Assembly (NCBI GenBank): GCA_016710115.1
Contig: JADJLN010000024.1
Span: 124,001-188,000, forward strand
DNA from: Saprospiraceae bacterium
Lineage (GTDB): Bacteria > Bacteroidota > Bacteroidia > Chitinophagales > Saprospiraceae
Length of the DNA: 64,000 nucleotides
Direction: 5' to 3'
Shown: positions 18,296 through 27,586 of the stretch, one piece after another
Layout: each line of letters opens with the position of its first letter
Numbering within the stretch: position 1 is the first letter of the stretch
Translations under genes and position numbers: made by a program
Notes under the pieces: generated by a model
The model's input: only the letters and a program-made list of their open reading frames with translations
The model's database searches: none
What the model was told of the DNA's origin: nothing

Positions 18296-19575
18296 TCATC
18301 GAGGCAAGCCTCATTATTATCATTTCCTTTTTCTTCAGTGAACTGTCCAGAAAGACGAATGTGCCTGCGGTACTCATGTTGATTCTCCTGGGGATCGGTT
18401 TGCGGTTCGGTCTGGACAAACTCGGGATGGGATATCTGGATTTCTTTCCCGTCCTGGAAATTCTGGGTATTGTGGGGTTGATCATGATCGTTCTCGAGGC
18501 CGCTCTGGAACTGGAATTGCGAAAAGACAAACTGGTGCCTATCGGAAAAGCCATGCTGATCGCTATCCTGGGTTTGACCCTTTCAGTCTGGATAGCAGCG
18601 GCTATTCTGGAATACTATGTCCCAGGCATGACCACCAGACAGGCTTGGATCTATGCGACGCCCCTTTCCATTCTCAGTAGTGCCATCATAATCCCCAGTG
18701 TCACCGGCCTGCAGTCAGCTAAAAAAGAGTTCCATATTTATGAAAGTACATTTTCGGATATCCTGGGGATCATGTTGTTCTATTTCCTGGTTGGACCCTA
18801 TGAAAAAACGGGTGGTGGCGACTCTGTCGGCGGGTTTTTTGGCACTCTTTTCCTGACTATCCTGATCTCGGTTGTTGCCAGTTATCTGATCGTTGTGATC
18901 TTTCAGAACATTCGTTCCCAGGTGAAGTTGTTTCTCCTCATCGCTACCCTGTTACTGCTCTACGCACTGGGAAAACTGATGCATCTGTCTTCCCTCATCA
19001 TCATTCTGATTTTCGGACTGCTGATTGCCAACAGGGGGATCTTCTTTCAGGGGAAACTGACCAGGTTCCTGCATGTTGAAAAAGCAAAGGATATCTATCA
19101 CGGATTGCACATCGTCACGCTTGAATCATCGTTTGTGGTCCGGACATTCTTCTTTGTCATCTTTGGTATTACGATCAGCCTGGCTTCTCTTGCCGACCAC
19201 AATGTGGTCATCATCAGCCTGCTGATCCTGGCATCTATTTATGCCATTCGCTGGCTGTTATTACGCATCTTCATGGGCTCCAATATCACTCCGCAATGGG
19301 CTATTGCACCCAGGGGCCTGATCACAATCCTGCTGTTCTATGCGATACCCGGTGAAGCCCAGGTAATCGCTTTTGAGCCGGGTATCCTTCTGTTTGTCAT
19401 CCTGTTTACGGGGTTGATCATGACTGGTGCAATGATCTATGACAAGCGTCGTCACCTGCGTGCTATGCGCGTTGCCCAGAGTGTGCCTGTTGGCTATACA
19501 CGTTGGGAGGCACCACAGGTTGAAAAGAAATCCAGCCTGGTTCAGGAAAGGACACCACCGAAAGGATTGGAATGA
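18268..19575 (+). CDS. Cation/proton antiporter (CPA family)
   Basis: 435 residues from ATG 18268 (MDILASYNLIIEASL); the upstream in-frame extension reads through the previous gene in another frame and is not used. About 11-12 transmembrane segments form a Na+/H+ exchanger domain, with a conserved-looking acidic pore region and the family motif RGLITILLFYAIP. It should exchange Na+ or K+ for protons across the inner membrane, a role in pH or osmotic balance. No TrkA-N regulatory domain follows. It overlaps the MscS-like gene by 28 bases. Confidence 0.8.
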   Translation: MDILASYNLIIEASLIIIISFFFSELSRKTNVPAVLMLILLGIGLRFGLDKLGMGYLDFFPVLEILGIVGLIMIVLEAALELELRKDKLVPIGKAMLIAILGLTLSVWIAAAILEYYVPGMTTRQAWIYATPLSILSSAIIIPSVTGLQSAKKEFHIYESTFSDILGIMLFYFLVGPYEKTGGGDSVGGFFGTLFLTILISVVASYLIVVIFQNIRSQVKLFLLIATLLLLYALGKLMHLSSLIIILIFGLLIANRGIFFQGKLTRFLHVEKAKDIYHGLHIVTLESSFVVRTFFFVIFGITISLASLADHNVVIISLLILASIYAIRWLLLRIFMGSNITPQWAIAPRGLITILLFYAIPGEAQVIAFEPGILLFVILFTGLIMTGAMIYDKRRHLRAMRVAQSVPVGYTRWEAPQVEKKSSLVQERTPPKGLE

Positions 19576-19618
19576 TTGTCCGACACATCGGTTATCTTCA
19601 CCAGCCCTAGTTCTGCCA

Positions 19619-20431
19619 ATGCTTCACCATACCACCTATACGAAGGGCAAAGATGCCCACTGGGTAGCCTTTGTCCATGGCGCCGGTGGTTCCTCCTCGA
19701 TATGGTATAAACAGATTCGGTCCTTTCAGGATCGGTTCAATATCCTTCTGGTTGATCTTCGGGGTCATGGTGAATCAAAATCTCCACACCTGGCCGATGC
19801 CAAAGCGCCCTACACGTTTGAAGCCATCGCTCAAGAGGTACTGGACGTGGTCGACCATCTGAATATCAAGTCGGCCCACTTTGTCGGCATCTCCCTGGGT
19901 ACGATCATTGTCAGAGAAATCGCAGAATTGCGACCGGATAAAGTCCGCAGCATGATCCTGGCAGGAGCCGTCATGAAAATGAATGTGCGAGGAAAGATCC
20001 TGATGCGTTTCGGTGTCTGGTTCAAGACTCTGGTCCCTTATCTGTTGCTGTACAAATTCTTTGCATTCATCATTATGCCCAGAAAACAGCATCGCGAATC
20101 CAGGTCACTCTTTATCCGGGAAGCCAGGAAACTGGCCCAAAAAGAATTTATCCGATGGTTTCGCCTGGCTGCCGATGTCAATGCCAAACTCAAATGGTTC
20201 CGGATGAAAGAACTGCCGATCCCGACACTCTACATCATGGGCGATCAGGATCATATGTTCCTGCCCTCTATTCGTCATCTGGTTCTGGCTCATACGCATA
20301 CCGCCAGACTGGCGATAGCTCCTGCATGCGGACATGTAGTCAATGTCGAACAACCCGGATATTTTAATCAGACGGCAATCGGTTTTCTTGGCGAAATCGA
20401 CCAGGCAGTTCACAGGATGAATCTGCATTGA
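19619..20431 (+). CDS. Alpha/beta-hydrolase fold protein
   Basis: 270 residues from ATG 19619. Oxyanion loop HGAGGSSSIW, nucleophile elbow GISLGT (Ser), acid in MGDQDHM and histidine in CGHVVNVE give a complete Ser-Asp-His triad in canonical order. A helical cap is inserted between (~120-195). The substrate is unknown: esterase, lactonase or acyl-lipid hydrolase are all possible. It follows the antiporter by 43 bases on the same strand and could share its transcript. Confidence 0.8.
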   Translation: MLHHTTYTKGKDAHWVAFVHGAGGSSSIWYKQIRSFQDRFNILLVDLRGHGESKSPHLADAKAPYTFEAIAQEVLDVVDHLNIKSAHFVGISLGTIIVREIAELRPDKVRSMILAGAVMKMNVRGKILMRFGVWFKTLVPYLLLYKFFAFIIMPRKQHRESRSLFIREARKLAQKEFIRWFRLAADVNAKLKWFRMKELPIPTLYIMGDQDHMFLPSIRHLVLAHTHTARLAIAPACGHVVNVEQPGYFNQTAIGFLGEIDQAVHRMNLH

Positions 20432-20612
20432 CTACCTGAACCGGCGCAGGGTATCTCACTGAAATTTCCATGACCCCAATTCTGCAATCGGGTGTGCTCA
20501 CCGGACATTCGAAGGCCCTTATCTTGGCCATTCAAACCCTTTGGATGTATCGTTGTACAGCCTGATTTTTGCAATCCATTTTCGTCCTTCTCTTCAACTT
20601 CTCAAGTAACCA

Positions 20613-21108
20613 ATGGAACCTTCACTTCGTCCCTGGCAGGAAACAGATTTCGAAGATCTCTGCTCTTGGAAACAATCCGCAGATAGCGCGTTTTATGACG
20701 GATGGATTTCCATCACCCCTATACCTGGATAAAGCGAAAGGATTCATTGCCATGGCGAACAGGGAGACTCCTCCCCGGATCCTGGCCATCTCCCAACACG
20801 GGAAAGCGATCGGGGGCATTGGTCTGCATCCCGGCACAGATATCTACCGGCTAAATGCAGAACTGGGTTATTGGCTTGGTGAGCCCTTCTGGGGCAAGGG
20901 CATCATGACAGAAGCCATCCGGCAAATGGTGGTCTACGGGTTCGAAAAATGGCCTATTGACCGGATCTTTGCCCGACCTTTCCACACCAATATCGGTTCA
21001 CAACGCGCCCTGGAAAAGGCCGGATTTATTCTGGAAGCCCGGCTCAAGGGAACAATCCTCAAACAAGATGAGAAGCTTGACGAACTGATCTATGCCATCA
21101 GAAGATAG
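20613..21108 (+). CDS. GNAT acetyltransferase, RimJ/RimL-like (frameshifted)
   Basis: The conserved family start MEPSLRPWQETDFEDL begins at ATG 20613 in one frame, while the rest (GNNPQIARFMTDGFP, then GIGLHPG, ELGYWLGEPFWGKGIMTEA and NIGSQRALEKAGF) continues in another. The break lies between about 20655 and 20670 and needs a one-base insertion or two-base deletion. Joined, the protein is ~165 residues, normal for acetyl-CoA-dependent N-acetyltransferases of the RimJ/RimL/spermidine type. The acceptor is unknown. A longer frame with a different N terminus from 20569 also exists but lacks the LRPW motif, so the frameshift reading is preferred. Confidence 0.72.
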
Positions 21109-21111
21109 GGC

Positions 21112-23082
21112 CTATCTCTTCATATCTACAGTGATTCCTCCCTGCAACCACAACCCCGGCTGAAGGACATTCCCCCGATCGACATATTCCCGATCCAGCA
21201 AATTGCACCCTGCGATAAAAAGCTGACCCCATTTCAAGGTATAATCCACCCGCAGATCCACAAGGAAAATGGTCTCATAGCATGTCCGCAAACCGGTCGG
21301 AAAATCGACATAGTCCCCTGCACGATCCTGTATATTGACAACCCAGGTGGCACCCCATTTCCCCAGGGAATGGCGGGCCAGGATCATCAGCTTATGACGC
21401 AATTGATCAAGAACATAAAGAGAAGGCACAGCTGGTCCTTCCGATTCGGCCCACATTCCAGTATACCCTGCCGTCAACTTGTCCATCCAGCTGAACGGTG
21501 ATGTCCAGGTCCATCCTAGTGTCACCCCGGTCATGATGACCCGGGTCAGATTCTCCGCTTGCAGACTGTCCGGCTTCCATTGCACCCAATCGATCAGCTC
21601 TCGCCCATCCCGTCGAAACCCAGCCATTCGCCAGGCATGAGATCCCTGTGTAGCTCGCACTCCCAGTTCCAGATTGATGCTGTATTCCGGTTGGAGGTCA
21701 GTGCTCCTTTTGCTCCACCCAAGGTTGTAATACAGGTCGGTAAATGTCGGAAAACGGAATGACCGATCAGCTGAAGCATAGACCATCATCTCAGGCGACA
21801 TCAGATATCCAATGTCCAGTCCGGGGAGCAGGTCTGTGCCAAAAGCCGAATTGTCATTGATCAACAGGCCGCCATTGACACGCCACCGGCGCAATTCCAC
21901 ACCATGTTCGACGAAGGCACTCAGATTGGTTCGGGCATCCTGACGCAGGTATTCCCCCCGAACCTCACCAGGTACATCGACAGGTTCGTCGAGGACCTTA
22001 CCGAGCACATTGCTCAGGATTTGCTCTTCTCTGATCTCCACACCGATCGATGTGGTGCCGGCTGCACCCCATGTATGCGCCAAACTGGCCTCGCCACCAT
22101 ACACTCGGGTTCGATGATAATTGTGACCCCGGTAGAAGTTCCAATCCTCTGTGACACCAGGTACAAAAACGGCGACCTCTCCATTATCCTTGGCAAAGAA
22201 CCCGGCTGACTGATAGGTATAATATCTGTCACCTTCCCGGAACAGCTCAAATCGATCATTATGCTGTCGAGCAAAACACTGAACCATATATCTCCAACTG
22301 GACCCGCCGGAATATCGCGCGGAAACCATTGTCGTCCGGGTTGCTTCAAATTGTTCAGCATACCGGCTGGAATAAAAATCCTGGGCTCCGAATGCCTTTG
22401 CATTTGTGCCCCCCTGGATCAATAACTGCCGGTTACCCTCGATAAATCCGGTTTGCAACCAGGCATTGCCCTGTTGAAAATCCGTATTCGGTCGATAACC
22501 GTCGGATCGTGCTGCATCCACATGAATCATCGAAAACCATTTACCTGTATTGAGCTGCCCCAGCACAGATACACTGGCTAAACCGTAAGAACCGCCATGC
22601 ACACTGACACGGAGCCGATCCGGGCCGGACGTAAGGGTATGGAGGTGGATGGCTCCGGAAAATGCATTCGGACCATAGATCCGTGAACCCCCTGTCTCCA
22701 GGATTTCAACATGCGACAGGTTGCCCGGTGAAACAGGCAGATTCATCTGATGATGGCCGGTTTGCGGGTCTGTCATTTTTACCCCGTTGATGAGGATGAG
22801 TGTTTGATCAAACGTACCCCCTCGGATACCCGGATCGACCTGGATGTCCATCGGCCCCCGATGTCTCAGATCGAGTGAGGTGATTTGTTCAAGAACGTCG
22901 CCAAGCGTTGACGAAGGCGAGTCCTCCAGGTCTTGCCGGGGCAGCAGATCGAGGCTTTTCAATGCCAGTCGAAGTGGCGTAGAGGTTCGCGATGCAGATA
23001 CCTGAATGGTGTCCAGATCGGTTTGGGCATGACTCCAGACTGCTGCCAGCAGCAGAGAGAGGATGAGAGATGTTCTTTTCAT
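21112..23082 (-). CDS. TonB-dependent outer-membrane receptor
   Basis: 656 residues. Signal peptide MKRTSLILSLLLAAVWSHAQ, then a plug domain (~25-150; DTIQVSASRTSTPL, GDVLEQI, GPMDIQVDPGIRGGTFDQTLILINGVKM) and a ~500-residue beta-barrel ending in an aromatic-rich strand. It takes up large nutrients across the outer membrane, powered by TonB-ExbBD. The size and plug resemble BtuB/vitamin-B12-type receptors, and the genome encodes B12-dependent IcmF, but the substrate is not proven. No SusD partner or CarboxypepD_reg domain is attached, so it is not a SusC-type transporter. It is downstream of atpDC but separated by a terminator. Confidence 0.85.
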   Translation of the reverse strand: MKRTSLILSLLLAAVWSHAQTDLDTIQVSASRTSTPLRLALKSLDLLPRQDLEDSPSSTLGDVLEQITSLDLRHRGPMDIQVDPGIRGGTFDQTLILINGVKMTDPQTGHHQMNLPVSPGNLSHVEILETGGSRIYGPNAFSGAIHLHTLTSGPDRLRVSVHGGSYGLASVSVLGQLNTGKWFSMIHVDAARSDGYRPNTDFQQGNAWLQTGFIEGNRQLLIQGGTNAKAFGAQDFYSSRYAEQFEATRTTMVSARYSGGSSWRYMVQCFARQHNDRFELFREGDRYYTYQSAGFFAKDNGEVAVFVPGVTEDWNFYRGHNYHRTRVYGGEASLAHTWGAAGTTSIGVEIREEQILSNVLGKVLDEPVDVPGEVRGEYLRQDARTNLSAFVEHGVELRRWRVNGGLLINDNSAFGTDLLPGLDIGYLMSPEMMVYASADRSFRFPTFTDLYYNLGWSKRSTDLQPEYSINLELGVRATQGSHAWRMAGFRRDGRELIDWVQWKPDSLQAENLTRVIMTGVTLGWTWTSPFSWMDKLTAGYTGMWAESEGPAVPSLYVLDQLRHKLMILARHSLGKWGATWVVNIQDRAGDYVDFPTGLRTCYETIFLVDLRVDYTLKWGQLFIAGCNLLDREYVDRGNVLQPGLWLQGGITVDMKR

Positions 23083-23154
23083 GATAACAGATTGCTCAAA
23101 TATCCATATCTCCGGGGTAAAGGGCCTGCTCCGGATTATTTTCCTCTAATAACC

Positions 23155-23189
23155 AAAAAGCCCGATACGAGAGATGTACCGGGCTTTTT
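23155..23189. terminator. Terminator after atpDC
   Basis: AAAAAGCCCG pairs with CGGGCTTTTT across a 15-base loop region whose TAC/GTA can extend the stem. The A/T tails make it work in both directions. It lies between the end of atpC and the start of the TonB receptor gene, both on the minus strand. Confidence 0.88.
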
Positions 23190-23209
23190 GTTACGCTGAG
23201 AAGGATGGA

Positions 23210-23461
23210 TCAGGCAGCCTCTTTCAGGGTGACCAGCAGGGCCACTTCATTTTTCAGCACTTCGATAAATCCACTCTGGATCTCCACATTCTTGGTACTG
23301 CCATCTGACAGGATGATCCGGATGGTGCCTGGGTCCAGGCTGGAGACAATAGCAGCATGATTCTCGAGGACCTCAAACTGTCCACCGGTGCCGGGCACCC
23401 GAACAGAGGTTCCTTCGCCTTCAAAAATCTTTCCGCTGGGTGTGAGGATCTGAATGTTCAT
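23210..23461 (-). CDS. atpC: F0F1 ATP synthase subunit epsilon
   Basis: 83 residues, only the N-terminal beta-sandwich (MNIQILTPSGKIFEGE, GQFEVLENHAAIVSSL). The C-terminal helical hairpin that inhibits ATP hydrolysis in E. coli and Bacillus is absent. Such short epsilon subunits are usual in Bacteroidota. It couples gamma-subunit rotation to the c-ring. The start follows the atpD stop by one base, so the two are cotranscribed, and the terminator at 23155-23189 follows. Confidence 0.92.
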   Translation of the reverse strand: MNIQILTPSGKIFEGEGTSVRVPGTGGQFEVLENHAAIVSSLDPGTIRIILSDGSTKNVEIQSGFIEVLKNEVALLVTLKEAA

Positions 23462-23462
23462 A

Positions 23463-24980
23463 TTAATTCTGTGCTTCAGCCATCATTTTCTTCCCCTTCT
23501 CGATCGCATCGTCAATGGAACCGACAAGGTTGAATGCGCCTTCCGGATACTGGTCAACTTCACCATTCATGATCATGTTGAATCCACGGATGGTCTCTTC
23601 GATCGGTACCAGAACACCCTTCAACCCGGTGAATGCCTCCGCTACATGGAAAGGCTGGGAAAGGAAACGCTGTACCCGACGAGCACGGTGTACGACCAGT
23701 TTGTCTTCTTCAGACAATTCTTCCATACCCAGGATAGCGATGATGTCCTGCAGTTCGTTGTAACGCTGAAGGATATTTCGCACGGCCTGAGCGGTGTTGT
23801 AATGCTCAACACCGATGATGTTCGGGTCCATGATCCGGGATGTAGAATCGAGAGGATCCACCGCAGGATAGATACCCAGGGAAGCAATTTTCCGGTTGAG
23901 TACCGTTGTGGCATCGAGGTGGGCGAAGGTGGTCGCCGGAGCAGGGTCAGTCAAGTCATCCGCAGGTACATAAACCGCCTGGACGGAAGTAATGGAACCC
24001 CGCTTGGTGGAGGTGATCCGTTCCTGCATCAGACCCATTTCTGTGGCCAGTGTAGGCTGATAACCCACCGCAGAAGGCATCCGTCCGAGAAGAGCAGATA
24101 CTTCTGATCCCGCCTGGGTGAAACGGAAGATATTGTCAATAAAGAAAAGGATGTCCCGGCCTCCTTGTGGGTCGCTCAGGTCACCGTCACGATAGTATTC
24201 CGCAATGGTCAATCCGGACAACGCTACCCGGGCACGAGCACCGGGAGGTTCGTTCATCTGGCCAAAAACGAAGGTCGCCTTGGATTCTTCCAGGTCGGTG
24301 GCACTGACCTTGCTCAGGTCCCATCCCCCTTCTTCCATGGAATGCATGAAATTCTCTCCGTATTTGATAATGCCTGCCTCCAGCATTTCCCGAAGCAGGT
24401 CGTTTCCTTCACGAGTCCGCTCACCGACACCGGCGAATACGGAGATACCATCATACCCTTTGGCGATATTGTTGATCAGCTCCTGGATCAGTACCGTTTT
24501 TCCAACACCCGCACCACCGAAGAGTCCAATTTTACCACCCTTTTGGTATGGCTCGATCAGGTCGATGACTTTGATACCGGTAAAGAGGACCTCAGTCTCC
24601 GTGGACAGTTCTTCATAGATCGGTGGATTCCGGTGGATGGCATAGGCATTGGTGGTTTTGTCCACCGGCTGCAAACCATCGATCGGGTCACCAACGACAT
24701 TGAACAGTCGGCCACGAATCGCTTTGCCCGTAGGCATCATGATCGGCTGACCATTGTCGATCACTTCCATGCCTCGCGTCAGTCCATCCGTTGCATCCAT
24801 CGCCACTGCACGGACACTGTCTTCTCCCAAGTGCTGCTGGCACTCCAGAATGAGATCATCACCATCCGGACGCTTTACGGTCATCGCATTGAGAATTTCG
24901 GGAAGCTTGTTGTTCTCACCGGAGAACATGACGTCCACAACTGGACCGATGATCTGTTTGATGGTTCCTATGTTTGCCAT
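23463..24980 (-). CDS. atpD: F0F1 ATP synthase subunit beta
   Basis: 505 residues from ATG 24980 (MANIGTIKQIIGPVVDVMF). An in-frame extension upstream would cross the promoter and is not real. This is the catalytic subunit of the ATP synthase. Walker A GGAGVGKT lies at ~153-160, followed by the arginine/glutamate region GERTREGNDL, Walker B ILFFIDN and DELSEED-like EELSEED. Only atpD and atpC are together here; the other ATP synthase genes lie elsewhere, a split arrangement common in Bacteroidota. Confidence 0.97.
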   Translation of the reverse strand: MANIGTIKQIIGPVVDVMFSGENNKLPEILNAMTVKRPDGDDLILECQQHLGEDSVRAVAMDATDGLTRGMEVIDNGQPIMMPTGKAIRGRLFNVVGDPIDGLQPVDKTTNAYAIHRNPPIYEELSTETEVLFTGIKVIDLIEPYQKGGKIGLFGGAGVGKTVLIQELINNIAKGYDGISVFAGVGERTREGNDLLREMLEAGIIKYGENFMHSMEEGGWDLSKVSATDLEESKATFVFGQMNEPPGARARVALSGLTIAEYYRDGDLSDPQGGRDILFFIDNIFRFTQAGSEVSALLGRMPSAVGYQPTLATEMGLMQERITSTKRGSITSVQAVYVPADDLTDPAPATTFAHLDATTVLNRKIASLGIYPAVDPLDSTSRIMDPNIIGVEHYNTAQAVRNILQRYNELQDIIAILGMEELSEEDKLVVHRARRVQRFLSQPFHVAEAFTGLKGVLVPIEETIRGFNMIMNGEVDQYPEGAFNLVGSIDDAIEKGKKMMAEAQN

Positions 24981-25026
24981 ACCGGGCTTTATTCTGGTCT
25001 TCAATAAGGTTTTCAGAAAATCGGTG

Positions 25027-25057
25027 CAAAGATACTCGTTTTCCACCTCTGCCCAAA
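25027..25057 (-). promoter_or_regulatory. Promoter of atpDC
   Basis: On the minus strand TTTG (25054-25057) is separated by exactly 19 bases from TATCTTTG (25027-25034), a full match to the Bacteroidota -33/-7 promoter. The predicted leader to the atpD ATG is about 40 bases. Confidence 0.8.
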
Positions 25058-25134
25058 CAATTCTGTAAAATTCACACTTGTATGTATTGATCCGAATCGG
25101 GTCCGTCAAAAATTTACAGACCTTTACCCATCGT

Positions 25135-25674
25135 ATGACTTCATTTTTGAAAAAATACGGCTTCTGGATCCTCGCCGGTGGCCTTCTCCTTGCCCTCTTT
25201 GGCAAGTACCTCTACCTGAAACCCCGATATATCCAGGGTGAAGTAGCACCTGATTTTACCGCTCCCCTGCCGGATGGGACCTCCTTTTCACTGTCTGATC
25301 TGAAAGGAGATTATATCCTCCTGGATTTCTGGGGCAGCTGGTGTGGTCCCTGCCGGCAAGCCAACCCGGGACTGGTGCGCATATACAACGAGTTTGGCAC
25401 CCGTGACCGCAATCAGAAACCCGGCTTTCATCTGGTATCTGTCGGCATTGAAACCCATGCCAACCGATGGGCTGCCGCCATTGCGCAAGACGGACTGCTG
25501 TGGCCGTACCACCTGATGGACACAGACCTGTTCAAGGGCCAGATCGCCAGATTGTACGGTGTTAAGGCAGTACCAACTTCGTACCTGATTGATCCTGAGG
25601 GGATGATCATAGGGGTTAACCTGGAGGAAGACGACTTGCGTAAGACACTGAAAGAGGTGCTTCCATCCAACTGA
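25135..25674 (+). CDS. Membrane-anchored thioredoxin-like protein (TlpA/ResA type)
   Basis: 179 residues from ATG 25135. One N-terminal membrane segment (~8-25) anchors a periplasmic thioredoxin fold. The AhpC/TSA-like start APDFTAPLPDGTSFSLSDLKG and the redox motif WCGPC (C70-G-P-C73) are clear, and the cis-proline region reads AVPTSYLID. It likely reduces or exchanges disulfides of exported proteins, for example in cytochrome c maturation. The gene is divergent from atpD and stands alone. Confidence 0.85.
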   Translation: MTSFLKKYGFWILAGGLLLALFGKYLYLKPRYIQGEVAPDFTAPLPDGTSFSLSDLKGDYILLDFWGSWCGPCRQANPGLVRIYNEFGTRDRNQKPGFHLVSVGIETHANRWAAAIAQDGLLWPYHLMDTDLFKGQIARLYGVKAVPTSYLIDPEGMIIGVNLEEDDLRKTLKEVLPSN

Positions 25675-25716
25675 CAAAATGACGGAAAAAGGCCGGTGGC
25701 AGAATAATTGTACCAC

Positions 25717-26298
25717 ATGGACAAACGAGTGAATATGACCAGCAAAAAGGACCATACCGCTGACGAATTCCCGGATCAGGACCAGAGTCTGGGAACAGAA
25801 GAGACTGTTGACGAAACAACAGAGCCAGCTGCCGGGAATTCGGAAGAATCTACAGCAGGTACTGCTGCCGAGTCGGATGACCTCAAGGACAAATATCTCC
25901 GCCTCTTTGCCGAGTTCGACAACTATAAAAAGCGCACCATTCGCGAGCGGCTGGACCTGATGAAGTCTGCTTCTCAAGACATGATGACAGCAATTCTACC
26001 TGTCCTTGACGATTTTGACAGGGCACAGAAAAATGCGGAAGCGCAGGAAAAAACCGGAGATCCCATACTGGAAGGTCTGCTCCTGGTCCATACCAAACTG
26101 TATGGCATTCTTCGGCAGAAAGGACTCGAGGATATGGACCCTACAGGAGAAGACTTCGATTCTGAATTGCATGAAGCCATTACAGAAATACCGGCTCCCA
26201 CACCGGAAATGAAAGGCAAAGTGATCGACACCATTGAAAAAGGGTATCGTCTGAATGACAAGATCATCCGTCACGCGAAAGTTGTCGTCGGATCTTAA
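25717..26298 (+). CDS. grpE: Nucleotide exchange factor GrpE
   Basis: 193 residues from ATG 25717; ATG 25735 is also possible. An acidic, poorly conserved N terminus (~1-55) is followed by the coiled-coil dimer helix (DLKDKYLRLFAEFDNYKKRT) and the C-terminal beta domain (GYRLNDKIIRHAKVVVGS). GrpE releases ADP from DnaK. dnaJ follows 29 bases later; dnaK is not in the window. Confidence 0.95.
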   Translation: MDKRVNMTSKKDHTADEFPDQDQSLGTEETVDETTEPAAGNSEESTAGTAAESDDLKDKYLRLFAEFDNYKKRTIRERLDLMKSASQDMMTAILPVLDDFDRAQKNAEAQEKTGDPILEGLLLVHTKLYGILRQKGLEDMDPTGEDFDSELHEAITEIPAPTPEMKGKVIDTIEKGYRLNDKIIRHAKVVVGS

Positions 26299-26327
26299 CC
26301 ACCGATCAGATACCCACCAGCAAGCAC

Positions 26328-27500
26328 ATGGCAAAACGAGATTTTTACGACATACTGGGCGTCCCGAAGGACGCCGATGAAGCAACGCTGAAGAAAGCCT
26401 ATCGGAAAGTGGCCATGCAATACCACCCTGACCGGAATCCTGGTAACGCGGAGGCAGAAGCCAAATTCAAGGAAGCAGCAGAGGCCTATGAGGTCCTCAC
26501 TGATGCAGACAAACGCGCCCGCTATGATCGTTTTGGTCATGCCGGACTGGATGGCATGCAAGGTGGAGGTGGACATGGATTTGGAGGAGGTGGAATGACC
26601 ATGGAAGACATCTTCGCCCAGTTTGGCGATGTCTTCGGTGAAGGCGGCAGTCCATTCGATGCCTTTTTTGGCGGAGGAGGCGGTCGTGGCGAGACCCGTG
26701 GTCGTGGCCAGAAGGGCAGCAACCTGCGGGTCAAACTTTCCCTCAGTCTGGAAGAGATCGCCCACGGTGTCTCCAAAAAGATCAAGGTACGAAAACAGGT
26801 AGCCTGTACAACCTGTGCCGGAAGCGGGGCAAAAGACAAAAACTCCATATCCACCTGTAATACCTGTCGGGGCGCGGGTGTCGTTCGCCAGGTCAAACAG
26901 ACGTTTCTGGGAACAATGCAAACCACAGCCGCCTGCCCGACCTGTCATGGATCTGGTCAGACAGTTACTGCGCATTGTTCGTCATGCAAGGGTGAAGGCC
27001 GTCAGATGGGGGAAGAAACCATCGAGCTGGATATCCCGGCAGGCGTGGAGGATGGCATGCAGCTGTCAATGCGCGGAAAAGGGAATGCCGGTGCCAAAGG
27101 CGGACCGAATGGGGATCTGTTGATCACCATTGAAGAGGAAGCTCATGAGACGCTTCACCGGGAAGGAAGTAACATCATATACGACCTCTATATCAGCATT
27201 GCCGATGCTGCACTGGGAACCTCCGTTGAAGTGCCGACCATCGATGGACTCGTTAAAATTAAAATTCCGGCCGGCACGCAGAGCGGGAAGATCTTCCGTT
27301 TAAAAGACAAGGGTCTGCCCCAGGTGCAGGCATATGGCAAGGGAGACCAATTGGTGCATGTCAATGTCTGGACACCAAAGAAGTTGGAGGAGAACGAAAA
27401 GAAACTGATGGAACAGATCCGTTCCATGCCCAACTTCCAACCCAATCCGGAAAAAGGGGAACGGACATTCTTTGATCGGATGCGGGATTATTTCAGTTGA
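26328..27500 (+). CDS. dnaJ: Chaperone DnaJ
   Basis: 390 residues, full type I DnaJ. The J domain has the HPD triad at 33-35, which stimulates DnaK ATPase. A Gly/Phe-rich linker covers ~70-135. Four zinc-binding repeats (CTTCAGSG, CNTCRGAG, CPTCHGSG, CSSCKGEG) and the C-terminal peptide-binding and dimerisation domains follow. Cotranscribed with grpE. No CIRCE or other heat-shock operator was recognised upstream of the pair. Confidence 0.97.
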   Translation: MAKRDFYDILGVPKDADEATLKKAYRKVAMQYHPDRNPGNAEAEAKFKEAAEAYEVLTDADKRARYDRFGHAGLDGMQGGGGHGFGGGGMTMEDIFAQFGDVFGEGGSPFDAFFGGGGGRGETRGRGQKGSNLRVKLSLSLEEIAHGVSKKIKVRKQVACTTCAGSGAKDKNSISTCNTCRGAGVVRQVKQTFLGTMQTTAACPTCHGSGQTVTAHCSSCKGEGRQMGEETIELDIPAGVEDGMQLSMRGKGNAGAKGGPNGDLLITIEEEAHETLHREGSNIIYDLYISIADAALGTSVEVPTIDGLVKIKIPAGTQSGKIFRLKDKGLPQVQAYGKGDQLVHVNVWTPKKLEENEKKLMEQIRSMPNFQPNPEKGERTFFDRMRDYFS

Positions 27501-27586
27501 TGGGCCACTAGTTTGAACCACCGCCAAATCTTAGGTTGAGCTTCTTTGTACTGGGTCAATCTTCTAAACTGAGCTACCTTCGCATC

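Noticed and set aside
23463..24107. Long plus-strand frames opposite atpD and other conserved genes (for example infB and icmF)
   Set aside because: They follow the codon pattern of the real gene on the other strand and show no protein family features.
24981..25205. N-terminal extension of AtpD
   Set aside because: It would cover the well-formed atpD promoter and does not resemble any AtpD start.
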